Below, in pieces: positions 7,444 through 13,825 of a DNA stretch of 14,253 nt (position 1 is the first letter of the stretch; every line of letters begins with the position of its first letter). This stretch comes from Pseudomonadota bacterium (GTDB lineage Bacteria; Pseudomonadota; Alphaproteobacteria; Rhizobiales; Xanthobacteraceae). Made by a program: the position numbers and the translations under genes. The notes below the pieces were generated by a model. That model saw only the letters and a list, made by a program, of their open reading frames with translations, was not told where the DNA came from and ran no database searches. The stretch covers positions 1 to 14,253 of the forward strand of contig CAUJKG010000055.1 in assembly GCA_963205465.1 (NCBI GenBank), in the 5' to 3' direction.

Positions 7444-8343
7444 TTATTCGTCCGTCAGCAGGCGCTGCGACAGAAAGTCGATAAGGGCCTTCGTTTTGCG
7501 CGGCATTCGCCGGCGGCCGGAATAGAATGCGGCCGCCTGCAATGGCGGACTTTTCCAGTCTGGCAGCAGACGCGTGAGCCGCTTTGCGGCGACGTCGTTC
7601 TTGCACATCACATTGGGAAGTATGCCGAGGCCGAGGCCGCTGATCACGATTTCTCGCGCCATGCCGATATTGTTCACCATGAGCCGCGGTTCGATGTCTA
7701 CGATGCGTGGCGAGCCCTTGGTGATGAATTTCCAGATGCCTTCGTCGCGTTGCGTCTCGGTAACGACGCAGTCGTGGCTCTGCAGATCCTCGGTCGAATG
7801 GATGGCGCCGCGGCGTTTCAGATATGCGGGACTCGCGTAGAAGCCGCGTGTAAGCGAAGTGAACACTTTTACCGGAAGATGCACGCTCCGGGGCGGCCCG
7901 AGATGGATCGCAACGTCATAGGGCTCCTGTGAGACGTCGACCCAACGATTATTGATCTCGACGTCGAGCTGAATCTTCGGATGCGCAATCGCGAACTCCG
8001 TGATCAGGCGCCCGAGCCACGACACGCCAAAATCTACAGGGATGCTCACGCGCAGCACGCCGCTCAGCTCCGACTGCATCTGCGAAGCCTGAAAACCTGC
8101 ATCCTCGATCTCGGACACAATTTTCTGGCTGTGATTGTAAAGCACGCGGCCGATGTCGGTGAGGGTGATTTTGCGCGGACCGCGCTTCAGCAGTTGCGAT
8201 CCAAGCTGCTGCTCGAGAAGCGAGAGCTTCCGGCTGATGGTGGATTTGGGCACTCGCAGCTTGTCGGATGCGCGCGTCAGGCTTTGCGAATTCACGACCT
8301 CGTAAAACAAAATGAGCGCGTTCAGGTCGAGTTTCTTTGCCAT
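7444..8343 (-). CDS. LysR-type transcriptional regulator
   Basis: This 299-residue protein has the standard LysR length. The N-terminal winged helix-turn-helix lies at about residues 5-64, with the recognition-helix region KSTISRKLSLLEQQLG and the wing sequence GPRKITLTDIG. The effector-binding domain starts near residue 93 (GVLRVSIPVDFG) and runs to the end. Its stop (TTA on the + strand at 7444) lies 12 nt from the stop of the UbiD gene, so the two genes converge. It is divergent from the AraC-type gene, across a 203-nt spacer that may hold its own operator. LysR proteins usually autoregulate and control neighbouring catabolic genes when an intermediate binds. A role in controlling the upstream operon or the molybdenum hydroxylase operon is inference from position. 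Start: ATG at 8343, giving the canonical N-terminus MAKKLDLNAL. Confidence 0.95.
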   Translation of the reverse strand: MAKKLDLNALILFYEVVNSQSLTRASDKLRVPKSTISRKLSLLEQQLGSQLLKRGPRKITLTDIGRVLYNHSQKIVSEIEDAGFQASQMQSELSGVLRVSIPVDFGVSWLGRLITEFAIAHPKIQLDVEINNRWVDVSQEPYDVAIHLGPPRSVHLPVKVFTSLTRGFYASPAYLKRRGAIHSTEDLQSHDCVVTETQRDEGIWKFITKGSPRIVDIEPRLMVNNIGMAREIVISGLGLGILPNVMCKNDVAAKRLTRLLPDWKSPPLQAAAFYSGRRRMPRKTKALIDFLSQRLLTDE

Positions 8344-8400
8344 GATCCCGTAGGTAGCCGCTGCCGGTTGAGCCGATAACTTACAGGCGGGCTCAGGTGC

Positions 8401-8430
8401 TTGGCAAAAATTCGCGGCGGGGTGGACAAT
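8401..8430 (+). promoter_or_regulatory. Candidate sigma70-type promoter for the AraC gene
   Basis: The hexamer TTGGCA (8401-8406) matches the -35 consensus at five of six positions. It is separated by 18 nt from GACAAT (8425-8430), which matches the -10 consensus at four of six. It points toward the AraC-type gene and would leave a leader of roughly 110 nt. The -10 overlaps the palindrome at 8424-8436. This was found by eye and alphaproteobacterial promoters are variable, so the call is tentative. Confidence 0.3.
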
Positions 8431-8436
8431 TTGTCC
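8424..8436. promoter_or_regulatory. Perfect palindrome, candidate operator
   Basis: GGACAATTTGTCC is a perfect 6-1-6 inverted repeat between the two divergent regulator genes. GC-rich flanks (gcggcgg on the left, ccgccgc on the right) extend the symmetry by seven pairs if three left-arm bases are skipped. A one-base centre is too short for a hairpin loop but suits binding by a dimeric regulator. LysR, AraC or an outside protein could bind; the sequence does not say which. Confidence 0.45.
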
Positions 8437-8546
8437 CCGCCGCGCCGCAGCATAGCGCCGCGACGCTGAAATTGCGGGTGTTTTGGTGGCTTTATGCTGC
8501 CGGTGCTAGGGGGTACACTCGGAGAGTCACCACACCGGGTTTTTGC

Positions 8547-9407
8547 ATGTCGTCGGCAGTGCGCATCGCTTATGGGGATTTCGGCCGTGTCGCCTTGCTC
8601 GACATGGACCGCTTTCTCGTGCGTCACGCGCATCCGCATTGCCACGTGCTGATCAAGGCCGAAGGAGCCGACACGCATTTCGCGGTGGGCGATCAGACCG
8701 TGGCTTTGACCGATACGCAGGCAGTGCTCGTCAATGCGTGGGTGCCGCACGCCTATGTGCACGATCCCCAGCGGCCGCGTACTACGATTTTGGCGCTTTA
8801 CATCGAGCCGGACTGGCTGAGCCGTTTCCGCTCTAACTGGAATTCCGCAACGGCACCGTTGCTCTTCGAGCGCCCGGTCGGCGAACTGACACATGAAATT
8901 CGTGAGCTCGCGATGACGCTGGCGAGCGCGATGGTCTATGAGCCTGCCGGCGCGCAAACGCAGGAAACCTTGCTCGCTCGCCTGATGATCGCCGTCATGG
9001 AGCGCTTTACACCATGGCGTACGGTCGAAAGCTCGCTCAGCGTGATTGCCGCGGAGCGCGGGCGGATGGACTGGAGAGTACGTCGGGCAATCGACTTCCT
9101 GCGGGAATCGCCCCAGCTGCCGATCAGTCTCGAAACTGTCGCGAAAGAGTCCGGCCTTTCGCGCGCGCATTTCTATCGTCTGTTCCAGCGCTCGACCAAT
9201 CTCACGCCAAACGTATTTCTGAACATGCTGCGCATGGAGATCGCGGTCCGGTCGGTCGTGAATTCTGCGGATAGTCTTGCCAAGCTGAGTTGCGGACTGG
9301 GCTTCAGCGCGCCCGCGCATTTCACGCGCTTCTTCAAGGATCACGTCGGGGTAGCGCCGAGCGAGTTCCGGAACGTCGCCCGGATGGGCGGATCGGGCAC
9401 GGACTGA
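8547..9407 (+). CDS. AraC-family transcriptional regulator
   Basis: This is a 286-residue regulator. The N-terminal half resembles an AraC-type cupin sensor domain and has a His cluster (H27, H29, H31, H33) followed by a DTQAVLVNAWVPHAYVHD stretch typical of these beta barrels. The C-terminal double helix-turn-helix spans about residues 191-280, with ETVAKESGLSRAHFYRLFQ as the first unit and GFSAPAHFTRFFKDHVGVAPSEFR as the family signature. The frame is open 150 nt further upstream, but ATG 8547 is chosen because the sequence before it reads as non-coding spacer and MSSAVRIAYGDFG is a normal family start. GGAGAG at 8521-8526 is rather far (20 nt) for a ribosome site. It points toward the molybdenum hydroxylase operon, its most plausible target (inference). 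Confidence 0.92.
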   Translation: MSSAVRIAYGDFGRVALLDMDRFLVRHAHPHCHVLIKAEGADTHFAVGDQTVALTDTQAVLVNAWVPHAYVHDPQRPRTTILALYIEPDWLSRFRSNWNSATAPLLFERPVGELTHEIRELAMTLASAMVYEPAGAQTQETLLARLMIAVMERFTPWRTVESSLSVIAAERGRMDWRVRRAIDFLRESPQLPISLETVAKESGLSRAHFYRLFQRSTNLTPNVFLNMLRMEIAVRSVVNSADSLAKLSCGLGFSAPAHFTRFFKDHVGVAPSEFRNVARMGGSGTD

Positions 9408-9445
9408 CGGGCTAACTCCTTATTATGCCTCCAAAATGAGACGAT

Positions 9446-9475
9446 TTGGTAAGCGGCGAGACTCGCCGGTATAGG
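9446..9475 (+). promoter_or_regulatory. Candidate promoter of the molybdenum hydroxylase operon
   Basis: TTGGTA (9446-9451) and TATAGG (9470-9475) are separated by 18 nt and each matches the sigma70 consensus at four of six positions. They lie after the AraC gene and upstream of the large-subunit gene on the same strand. The spacer is almost entirely filled by the 15-nt palindrome at 9454-9468. Read-through from the AraC gene cannot be excluded. Confidence 0.4.
9454..9468. promoter_or_regulatory. Perfect 15-nt palindrome inside promoter spacer, candidate operator
   Basis: CGGCGAGACTCGCCG is a perfect 7-1-7 inverted repeat. It sits between the candidate -35 and -10 of the hydroxylase promoter, where a bound dimer would block or remodel RNA polymerase. 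It is not followed by a T tract, so a rho-independent terminator for the AraC gene is less likely. The binding protein is unknown; a GntR-, TetR- or LysR-type dimer would fit the symmetry. Confidence 0.5.
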
Positions 9476-9552
9476 TCTGTTTGTGATGGTTTTGTAAGCC
9501 ATTTCCGATGACCTGCCGGAAGAGCAGGCGCGTTATCAGGGAAGCCGCCCAT

Positions 9553-12510
9553 TTGTCCGAAATCCCGGAAGACTCAAAGCGCTGGCTCGGCCGATCGGTG
9601 GCGCGCGTCGAAGACGCGGGGCTGCTGACAGGCCAGGGTCGCTTTCTGGACGACCTCGGCGTGCGCCCAGGCACCCTGCATGCGGCCATCCTCCGCTCGC
9701 CGCACGCTCATGCGCGCATTACGAAGATCGACACTGCAGCGGCGAAGGCTTTGCCGGGAGTCTCCGCGGTCATAACCGCGGAGGACGTAACGAAACTCTC
9801 GAACAGTCTTGTCGTTGGCGTGAAGGCGCCGATCATGTGTTGGCCGATTGCGGTCGAGAAGGTGCGCTATGTCGGCGAGCCGGTCGCCGTTGTCGTCGCG
9901 CGCGACCGCTATCTGGCCGAGGACGCACTCGATCTCATCGAAGTCGAATACGAGCCGCTCCCCGTCAACGTGGACGCGCTTGCGGCGCTGTCGCCCGAGT
10001 CACCGGTGCTGCATGATGGCCTGAAAGGCAATATCGCGAGCGACCGCAAGTTTCGCTACGGCGATCCCGAGCGCGCTTTCGCCGAAGCCGCGCACAAGAT
10101 CACAGTCGAGACGAACTATCCGCGAAACTCGTGCACGCCGATGGAAACCCTCGGCCTCGTCATCGAATACAACGCGTCGGAAGACGCGTTCGACGTGCTT
10201 TCGAACTTCCAGGGGCCGTTCAGTATTCTGGCCGTCATCGCGCGCGCGCTGCGAGTGCCGGGTAACCGGGTTCGCCTTCGCACGCCGGGGGATTCCGGCG
10301 GCAGCTTCGGCACCAAGCAGGCGGTGTTTCCCTACATCGTGCTGATGGGCATTGCCGCGCGGGTGGCCGGCAAGCCGGTCAAATGGATCGAAGACCGGCT
10401 CGAACATCTGACGGCGTCGGTTTCCGCAACCAATCGCAGCACCACGCTGTCGGCGGCGGTCGATCCCGATGGCCGCATTCTCGGGCTTGCATGGGATCAG
10501 GTCGAAGATGTCGGCGCACATATTCGCGCGCCGGAGCCGGCGACGCTCTACCGGATGCACGCCAATCTCTGCGGCGCATACGACATTCGCAATCTTGCGG
10601 TACGAAATCGCGTCGTGCTGACCAACAAGACGCCGACCGGACTTAACCGGGGTTTCGGCGGTCCGCAGGTCTATTATCCGCTCGAGCGCTTGATGCAACG
10701 GATCGCGGTCGAACTGAAGCTCGATCCGGTCGAGGTCGTGCGCCGCAATCTGATCGCTGCCGACAAGTTTCCCTATCGTACCGCGAGCGGCGGCTTGCTC
10801 GACTCCGGAGATTATCCGGCTGCGGTGACGATGGCGGTGGAGGAGGGCGGCCTTGCGGAGCTGCGCGCGCGGCAGCGGGCGGTGCGCGAAGCCGGCGGTC
10901 TCTATGGCATCGGCTTTGCCGCTGTGGTCGAGCCCAGCGTTTCCAACATGGGCTACATCACCACGGTCTTGACGCCGGAAGAGCGCCGGAAGGCCGGACC
11001 CAAGAACGGCGCGCAGGCGACTGCGACGGTTGCCATCAATCCGGTCGGCGGCGTCAGCGTTCACGTCGCGTCGGTGCCGCAAGGGCAGGGGCATCGCACC
11101 GTACTCGCGCAGGTCGTGGCTGAAGCACTTTCGATCGAGATGTCGGAAGTCCAGGTCGTGACCGATCTCGACACGGCGAAAGATGCGTGGTCGATCGCGT
11201 CCGGCAACTATGCGAGCCGTTTCGCCGCGGCGGTTGCGGGGGCGGCAAATCTTGCCGCTGCCAATCTGAAAGCGCGGCTCGCGCGTAGTGCGGCGGCGCA
11301 GCTCAACGCAACGATCGATGACATCGAGTTCGCGGGGGGAAAGGTTTTCTCGAAGCGCAATCCGGATAACGCGCTCGCGTTCTCGCGGCTTGCCGCCACC
11401 AGCCATTGGTCGCCCGGCGTGGTTCCCGATGAAGCGCAGGCTATCCGCGAGACGGTGTTCTGGACCCCGCCGCAATTGACGCCGCCGACGGAGGCCGACG
11501 AGATCAATTCGTCGCTCTGCTACGGGTTCATTTTCGATTATTGCGGCGTCGAGATCGATCGCGAGACCGGCGCGGTGCGGATCGACAAATATGTTACCGC
11601 GCACGACTGCGGGCGCATTCTTCATCCCGGCATGGTCAACGGCCAGATCACCGGCGGTTTCGCGCAGGCGGTCGGAGCCGCACTTTACGAAGAGTACGCC
11701 TACGCGCCGGATGGCAGCTTTCTGGCAGGCACGTTTGCCGATTATCTCGTGCCGACGATGATGGAAATTCCTGCGCCGGTCATTCTCCATATGGAGACGC
11801 CTTCGCCGTTCACGCCGCTCGGCACCAAAGGCGTTGGCGAAGGCAATTGCATGAGTACGCCGGTTTGCATCGGCAATGCCGTCGCGGACGCGCTCGGGGT
11901 CGAGACGATCGACTTGCCGCTTACGCCGGCAAAACTCACCGCATTGATGCAGAAGCCGGAGCCGGCGCCGCCCACGCACGCCGAAGCCCAGACGAGTGCC
12001 GCGCCCGGTCAGCAGAAAGGCCGCTCGCTATTCGGCGAAGGCAGCGCCGAAATCGCGCTCCCACCGCAGCAGGTATGGGAAATGCTGCTCGACGCGGATG
12101 TGCTGGCGTCGATTATTCCAGGCGCTCATTCGGTCGAGAAAGTGGGCGCGCATGGTTTCCGCGCCGACGTAAGTCTCGGCGTCGGCCCCGTGAAGGGGCG
12201 CTATCGCGCGAACGTGGAGCTTGCCGATCTCGAGCCGCCGTCTGCCGTCACGCTGCGCGGCGGCGCGAGCGGGGCGCTCGGTTTCGCGAGCGGCGAGGGC
12301 CGCATTCAGCTTACCGCGACGGATAGCGGCACGCGGCTGGACTATCGCTACGGCGCCGAGATCGGCGGCAAAGTGGCCTCGATCGGCGGGCGCTTGCTGG
12401 ACGCTGCGGCCCGCGTCGTGATCCGGCAGTTCTTCGAGGCCCTCGCACGCCGCGCCGGCGGCCCGCGCTCCGGCAACTGGTTCACGCGGCTGTTCCGGAG
12501 GCGTCCGTGA
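9553..12510 (+). CDS. Molybdenum hydroxylase large subunit (xanthine dehydrogenase/CoxL family) with C-terminal CoxG domain
   Basis: This is the molybdopterin-cytosine-dinucleotide-binding subunit of a xanthine oxidase-family hydroxylase, fused to a CoxG domain. Residues 1-790 (numbered from TTG 9553) carry the hammerhead domain and two MoCo-binding domains. GGSFGTK is at 249-255, the active-site loop reads GLNRGFGGPQ at 363-372, and the catalytic Glu is E763 in KGVGEG. The loop is neither AYRCSFR (form I CODH) nor AYRGAGR (form II), so CO is an unlikely substrate. A Pro/Ala-rich linker (about 797-821) leads to a complete CoxG/SRPBCC domain (about 825-970, with PPQQVWEMLLD, IPGAHSVEK and GPVKGRY), ending in a basic tail FTRLFRRRP. 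An ATG at 9508 would add 15 residues that look non-native and has no ribosome site. TTG 9553 follows AGGGA (9538-9542) and begins like family N-termini, but the choice is uncertain. There is no signal peptide. It overlaps the next gene by GTGA. Confidence 0.92.
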   Translation: MSEIPEDSKRWLGRSVARVEDAGLLTGQGRFLDDLGVRPGTLHAAILRSPHAHARITKIDTAAAKALPGVSAVITAEDVTKLSNSLVVGVKAPIMCWPIAVEKVRYVGEPVAVVVARDRYLAEDALDLIEVEYEPLPVNVDALAALSPESPVLHDGLKGNIASDRKFRYGDPERAFAEAAHKITVETNYPRNSCTPMETLGLVIEYNASEDAFDVLSNFQGPFSILAVIARALRVPGNRVRLRTPGDSGGSFGTKQAVFPYIVLMGIAARVAGKPVKWIEDRLEHLTASVSATNRSTTLSAAVDPDGRILGLAWDQVEDVGAHIRAPEPATLYRMHANLCGAYDIRNLAVRNRVVLTNKTPTGLNRGFGGPQVYYPLERLMQRIAVELKLDPVEVVRRNLIAADKFPYRTASGGLLDSGDYPAAVTMAVEEGGLAELRARQRAVREAGGLYGIGFAAVVEPSVSNMGYITTVLTPEERRKAGPKNGAQATATVAINPVGGVSVHVASVPQGQGHRTVLAQVVAEALSIEMSEVQVVTDLDTAKDAWSIASGNYASRFAAAVAGAANLAAANLKARLARSAAAQLNATIDDIEFAGGKVFSKRNPDNALAFSRLAATSHWSPGVVPDEAQAIRETVFWTPPQLTPPTEADEINSSLCYGFIFDYCGVEIDRETGAVRIDKYVTAHDCGRILHPGMVNGQITGGFAQAVGAALYEEYAYAPDGSFLAGTFADYLVPTMMEIPAPVILHMETPSPFTPLGTKGVGEGNCMSTPVCIGNAVADALGVETIDLPLTPAKLTALMQKPEPAPPTHAEAQTSAAPGQQKGRSLFGEGSAEIALPPQQVWEMLLDADVLASIIPGAHSVEKVGAHGFRADVSLGVGPVKGRYRANVELADLEPPSAVTLRGGASGALGFASGEGRIQLTATDSGTRLDYRYGAEIGGKVASIGGRLLDAAARVVIRQFFEALARRAGGPRSGNWFTRLFRRRP

Positions 12511-13331
12511 AGCCGGCACAGTTCGATTATCTGCGCGCCGAAAGCATCGGCGACGTGCACCGCGCCCTTTCGGAAGTGAAAGATGCGCGCGTATTGGCGG
12601 GCGGCCAGACCTTGATGCCGATGCTCTCGATGCGCCTTGCGCGCCCGTCGAGCGTGATCGACATCATGCGGATCGAAGCGCTCGGCCGTATCGAAGAAAA
12701 AGGGAACGCCATTCGCGTCGGCGCTGCCGTGCGCCAGGCTAAACTACTGGCGTGGCCCGCACTCAAGGATCGGCAGCCTTTGCTCGCCGCCGCGCTGCCG
12801 TGGGTCGGTCACGCGCAAACGCGCAATCGCGGCACCGTCTGCGGCTCTGCGGCCCACGCGGACCCCAGCGCGGAAATTCCACTGGTGCTGACTGCGCTGG
12901 AAGGCAGCGTCGAAGTCTCCAGTCTTCGCGGCGCACGGAAGGTCGCGGCGGCCGAGTTCTTTACCGGGCTGATGACGACGGCCCGGGCCGACGACGAGAT
13001 GATCGAAGCCGTGCACTTTCCCGTGCGGCAGCCCGGTCACGGCTACGCCTTCAACGAGTATGGCCGGAGGCACGGCGACTTTGCGCTGGTGGCCTGTGCT
13101 GCCGTCGTCAGCCGGACGCGTGTGCGGCTGGCCATCGGCGGGGTATCGGACCGGCCGGTCGCGAGAGACCTCTCGGGGACGAACGACGAAGAACTTGCGC
13201 AGGCCATCAACGATTTTGCCTGGTCGCTGGAAGCGCGTGACGATCTGCATGCGACCGCGAGCTATCGGCGGCAACTCGTGCGTGAGATGGGGATCCGAAC
13301 CATTAGAGAGGCCCGCGCATGCATAAGCTAG
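12507..13331 (+). CDS. Molybdenum hydroxylase FAD-binding medium subunit
   Basis: This 274-residue subunit carries electrons from the iron-sulfur subunit to FAD. The FAD pyrophosphate-binding motifs of the CoxM/XdhB family are present. AGGQT at residues 31-35 continues into LMPMLSMR, and TRNRGTVCGSAAHADPSAE at 105-123 replaces the commoner GxIGGN turn with GTVCGS. The C-terminal CO-dehydrogenase flavoprotein domain follows (FNEYGRRHGDFALVACAA). The GTG start overlaps the large-subunit stop by 4 nt and has GGAGG at about 12497-12501 at short spacing. The gene end overlaps the next ATG by 13 nt. This tight coupling and the large-medium-small order show that the three subunits are made together. 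Length is in the normal range. Confidence 0.94.
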   Translation: MKPAQFDYLRAESIGDVHRALSEVKDARVLAGGQTLMPMLSMRLARPSSVIDIMRIEALGRIEEKGNAIRVGAAVRQAKLLAWPALKDRQPLLAAALPWVGHAQTRNRGTVCGSAAHADPSAEIPLVLTALEGSVEVSSLRGARKVAAAEFFTGLMTTARADDEMIEAVHFPVRQPGHGYAFNEYGRRHGDFALVACAAVVSRTRVRLAIGGVSDRPVARDLSGTNDEELAQAINDFAWSLEARDDLHATASYRRQLVREMGIRTIREARACIS

Positions 13332-13825
13332 CAGCCGCTTCGCGGCATCTCGTGCGCTTCGAACTCAACGGCAAAGCCGTGGAAGGTCTGGCCGAGCCGC
13401 GGACGCTTTTGACCGACTTCATCCGTCACGAGATCGGGGCGACGGGAACGCATGTCGGCTGCGAACATGGCGTTTGTGGTGCGTGTACGATTCAGATCGA
13501 CGGCGTCCCGGCCCGCGCGTGTCTCACCCTTGCAGTGCAGGTCGATGGCGCGAAACTGCGTACCGTCGAGGGGCTTGCCCCGGAACAGGGTCGGCTATCC
13601 ATCATTCAGGAGTCGTTTCGCAAGCATCACGCGCTGCAATGCGGATTCTGCACGGCAGGAATTCTGATGTCGCTCGACGCTTTTCTTAAAGCCAATCCGG
13701 ATGCCGATGAAGAAGCGCTTCGCGAGAACTTGTCCGGCCATATCTGCCGCTGCACCGGATATGCGCCTATCGTGGCGGCCGCGCTGGAAGCGGCCGAGAA
13801 ACTGAGAGAGATACGCAATGCTTGA
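13319..13825 (+). CDS. Molybdenum hydroxylase [2Fe-2S] small subunit
   Basis: This 168-residue subunit holds two [2Fe-2S] clusters. The N-terminal plant-ferredoxin-type domain binds one through C48, C53, C56 and C68 (CEHGVCGAC...C). The C-terminal four-helix domain binds the second through C108, C111, C143 and C145 (CGFC...CRC). All eight ligands are present, so the electron path from the molybdenum site to FAD looks complete. The ATG at 13319 lies 13 nt inside the medium-subunit gene and follows AGAGAGG (13305-13311) at 7-nt spacing. The stop overlaps the next ligase start by 8 nt. Family members include CoxS, XdhC-type small subunits, and the small subunits of 4-hydroxybenzoyl-CoA reductase and isoquinoline oxidoreductase, so the substrate is open. 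Confidence 0.96.
   Translation: MHKLAAASRHLVRFELNGKAVEGLAEPRTLLTDFIRHEIGATGTHVGCEHGVCGACTIQIDGVPARACLTLAVQVDGAKLRTVEGLAPEQGRLSIIQESFRKHHALQCGFCTAGILMSLDAFLKANPDADEEALRENLSGHICRCTGYAPIVAAALEAAEKLREIRNA

Larger units (their letters stand above)
8344..8546. other. Divergent LysR/AraC intergenic regulatory region
   Basis: This 203-nt spacer lies between the start codons of the divergent LysR and AraC genes and should hold both promoters. It includes a perfect 13-nt palindrome (8424-8436) and, on the + strand, TTGGCA (8401-8406) 18 nt from GACAAT (8425-8430). A weak TACACT (8514-8519) closer to the AraC start has no good -35 at normal spacing. I found no clear LysR T-N11-A box and no small gene that I could support. 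Confidence 0.6.

Noticed and set aside
8397..8546. Upstream extension of the AraC-type regulator by 50 residues
   Set aside because: It would cover the palindrome and promoter-like hexamers and has no similarity to AraC N-termini.
9454..9468. Rho-independent terminator after the AraC gene
   Set aside because: The repeat has a one-base centre and no T tract follows it; an operator explains the symmetry better.
10000..11979. 659-codon minus-strand open frame opposite the molybdenum large subunit
   Set aside because: Its composition (Arg, His, Asp-rich, low complexity) is typical of antisense frames in GC-rich DNA, and the + strand has unmistakable catalytic motifs.
9553..13825. Calling the three-subunit enzyme an aerobic CO dehydrogenase because of CoxG and CoxLMS similarity
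   Set aside because: The form I AYRCSFR and form II AYRGAGR loops are both absent and the gene order differs. CoxG alone is not specific for CO oxidation.
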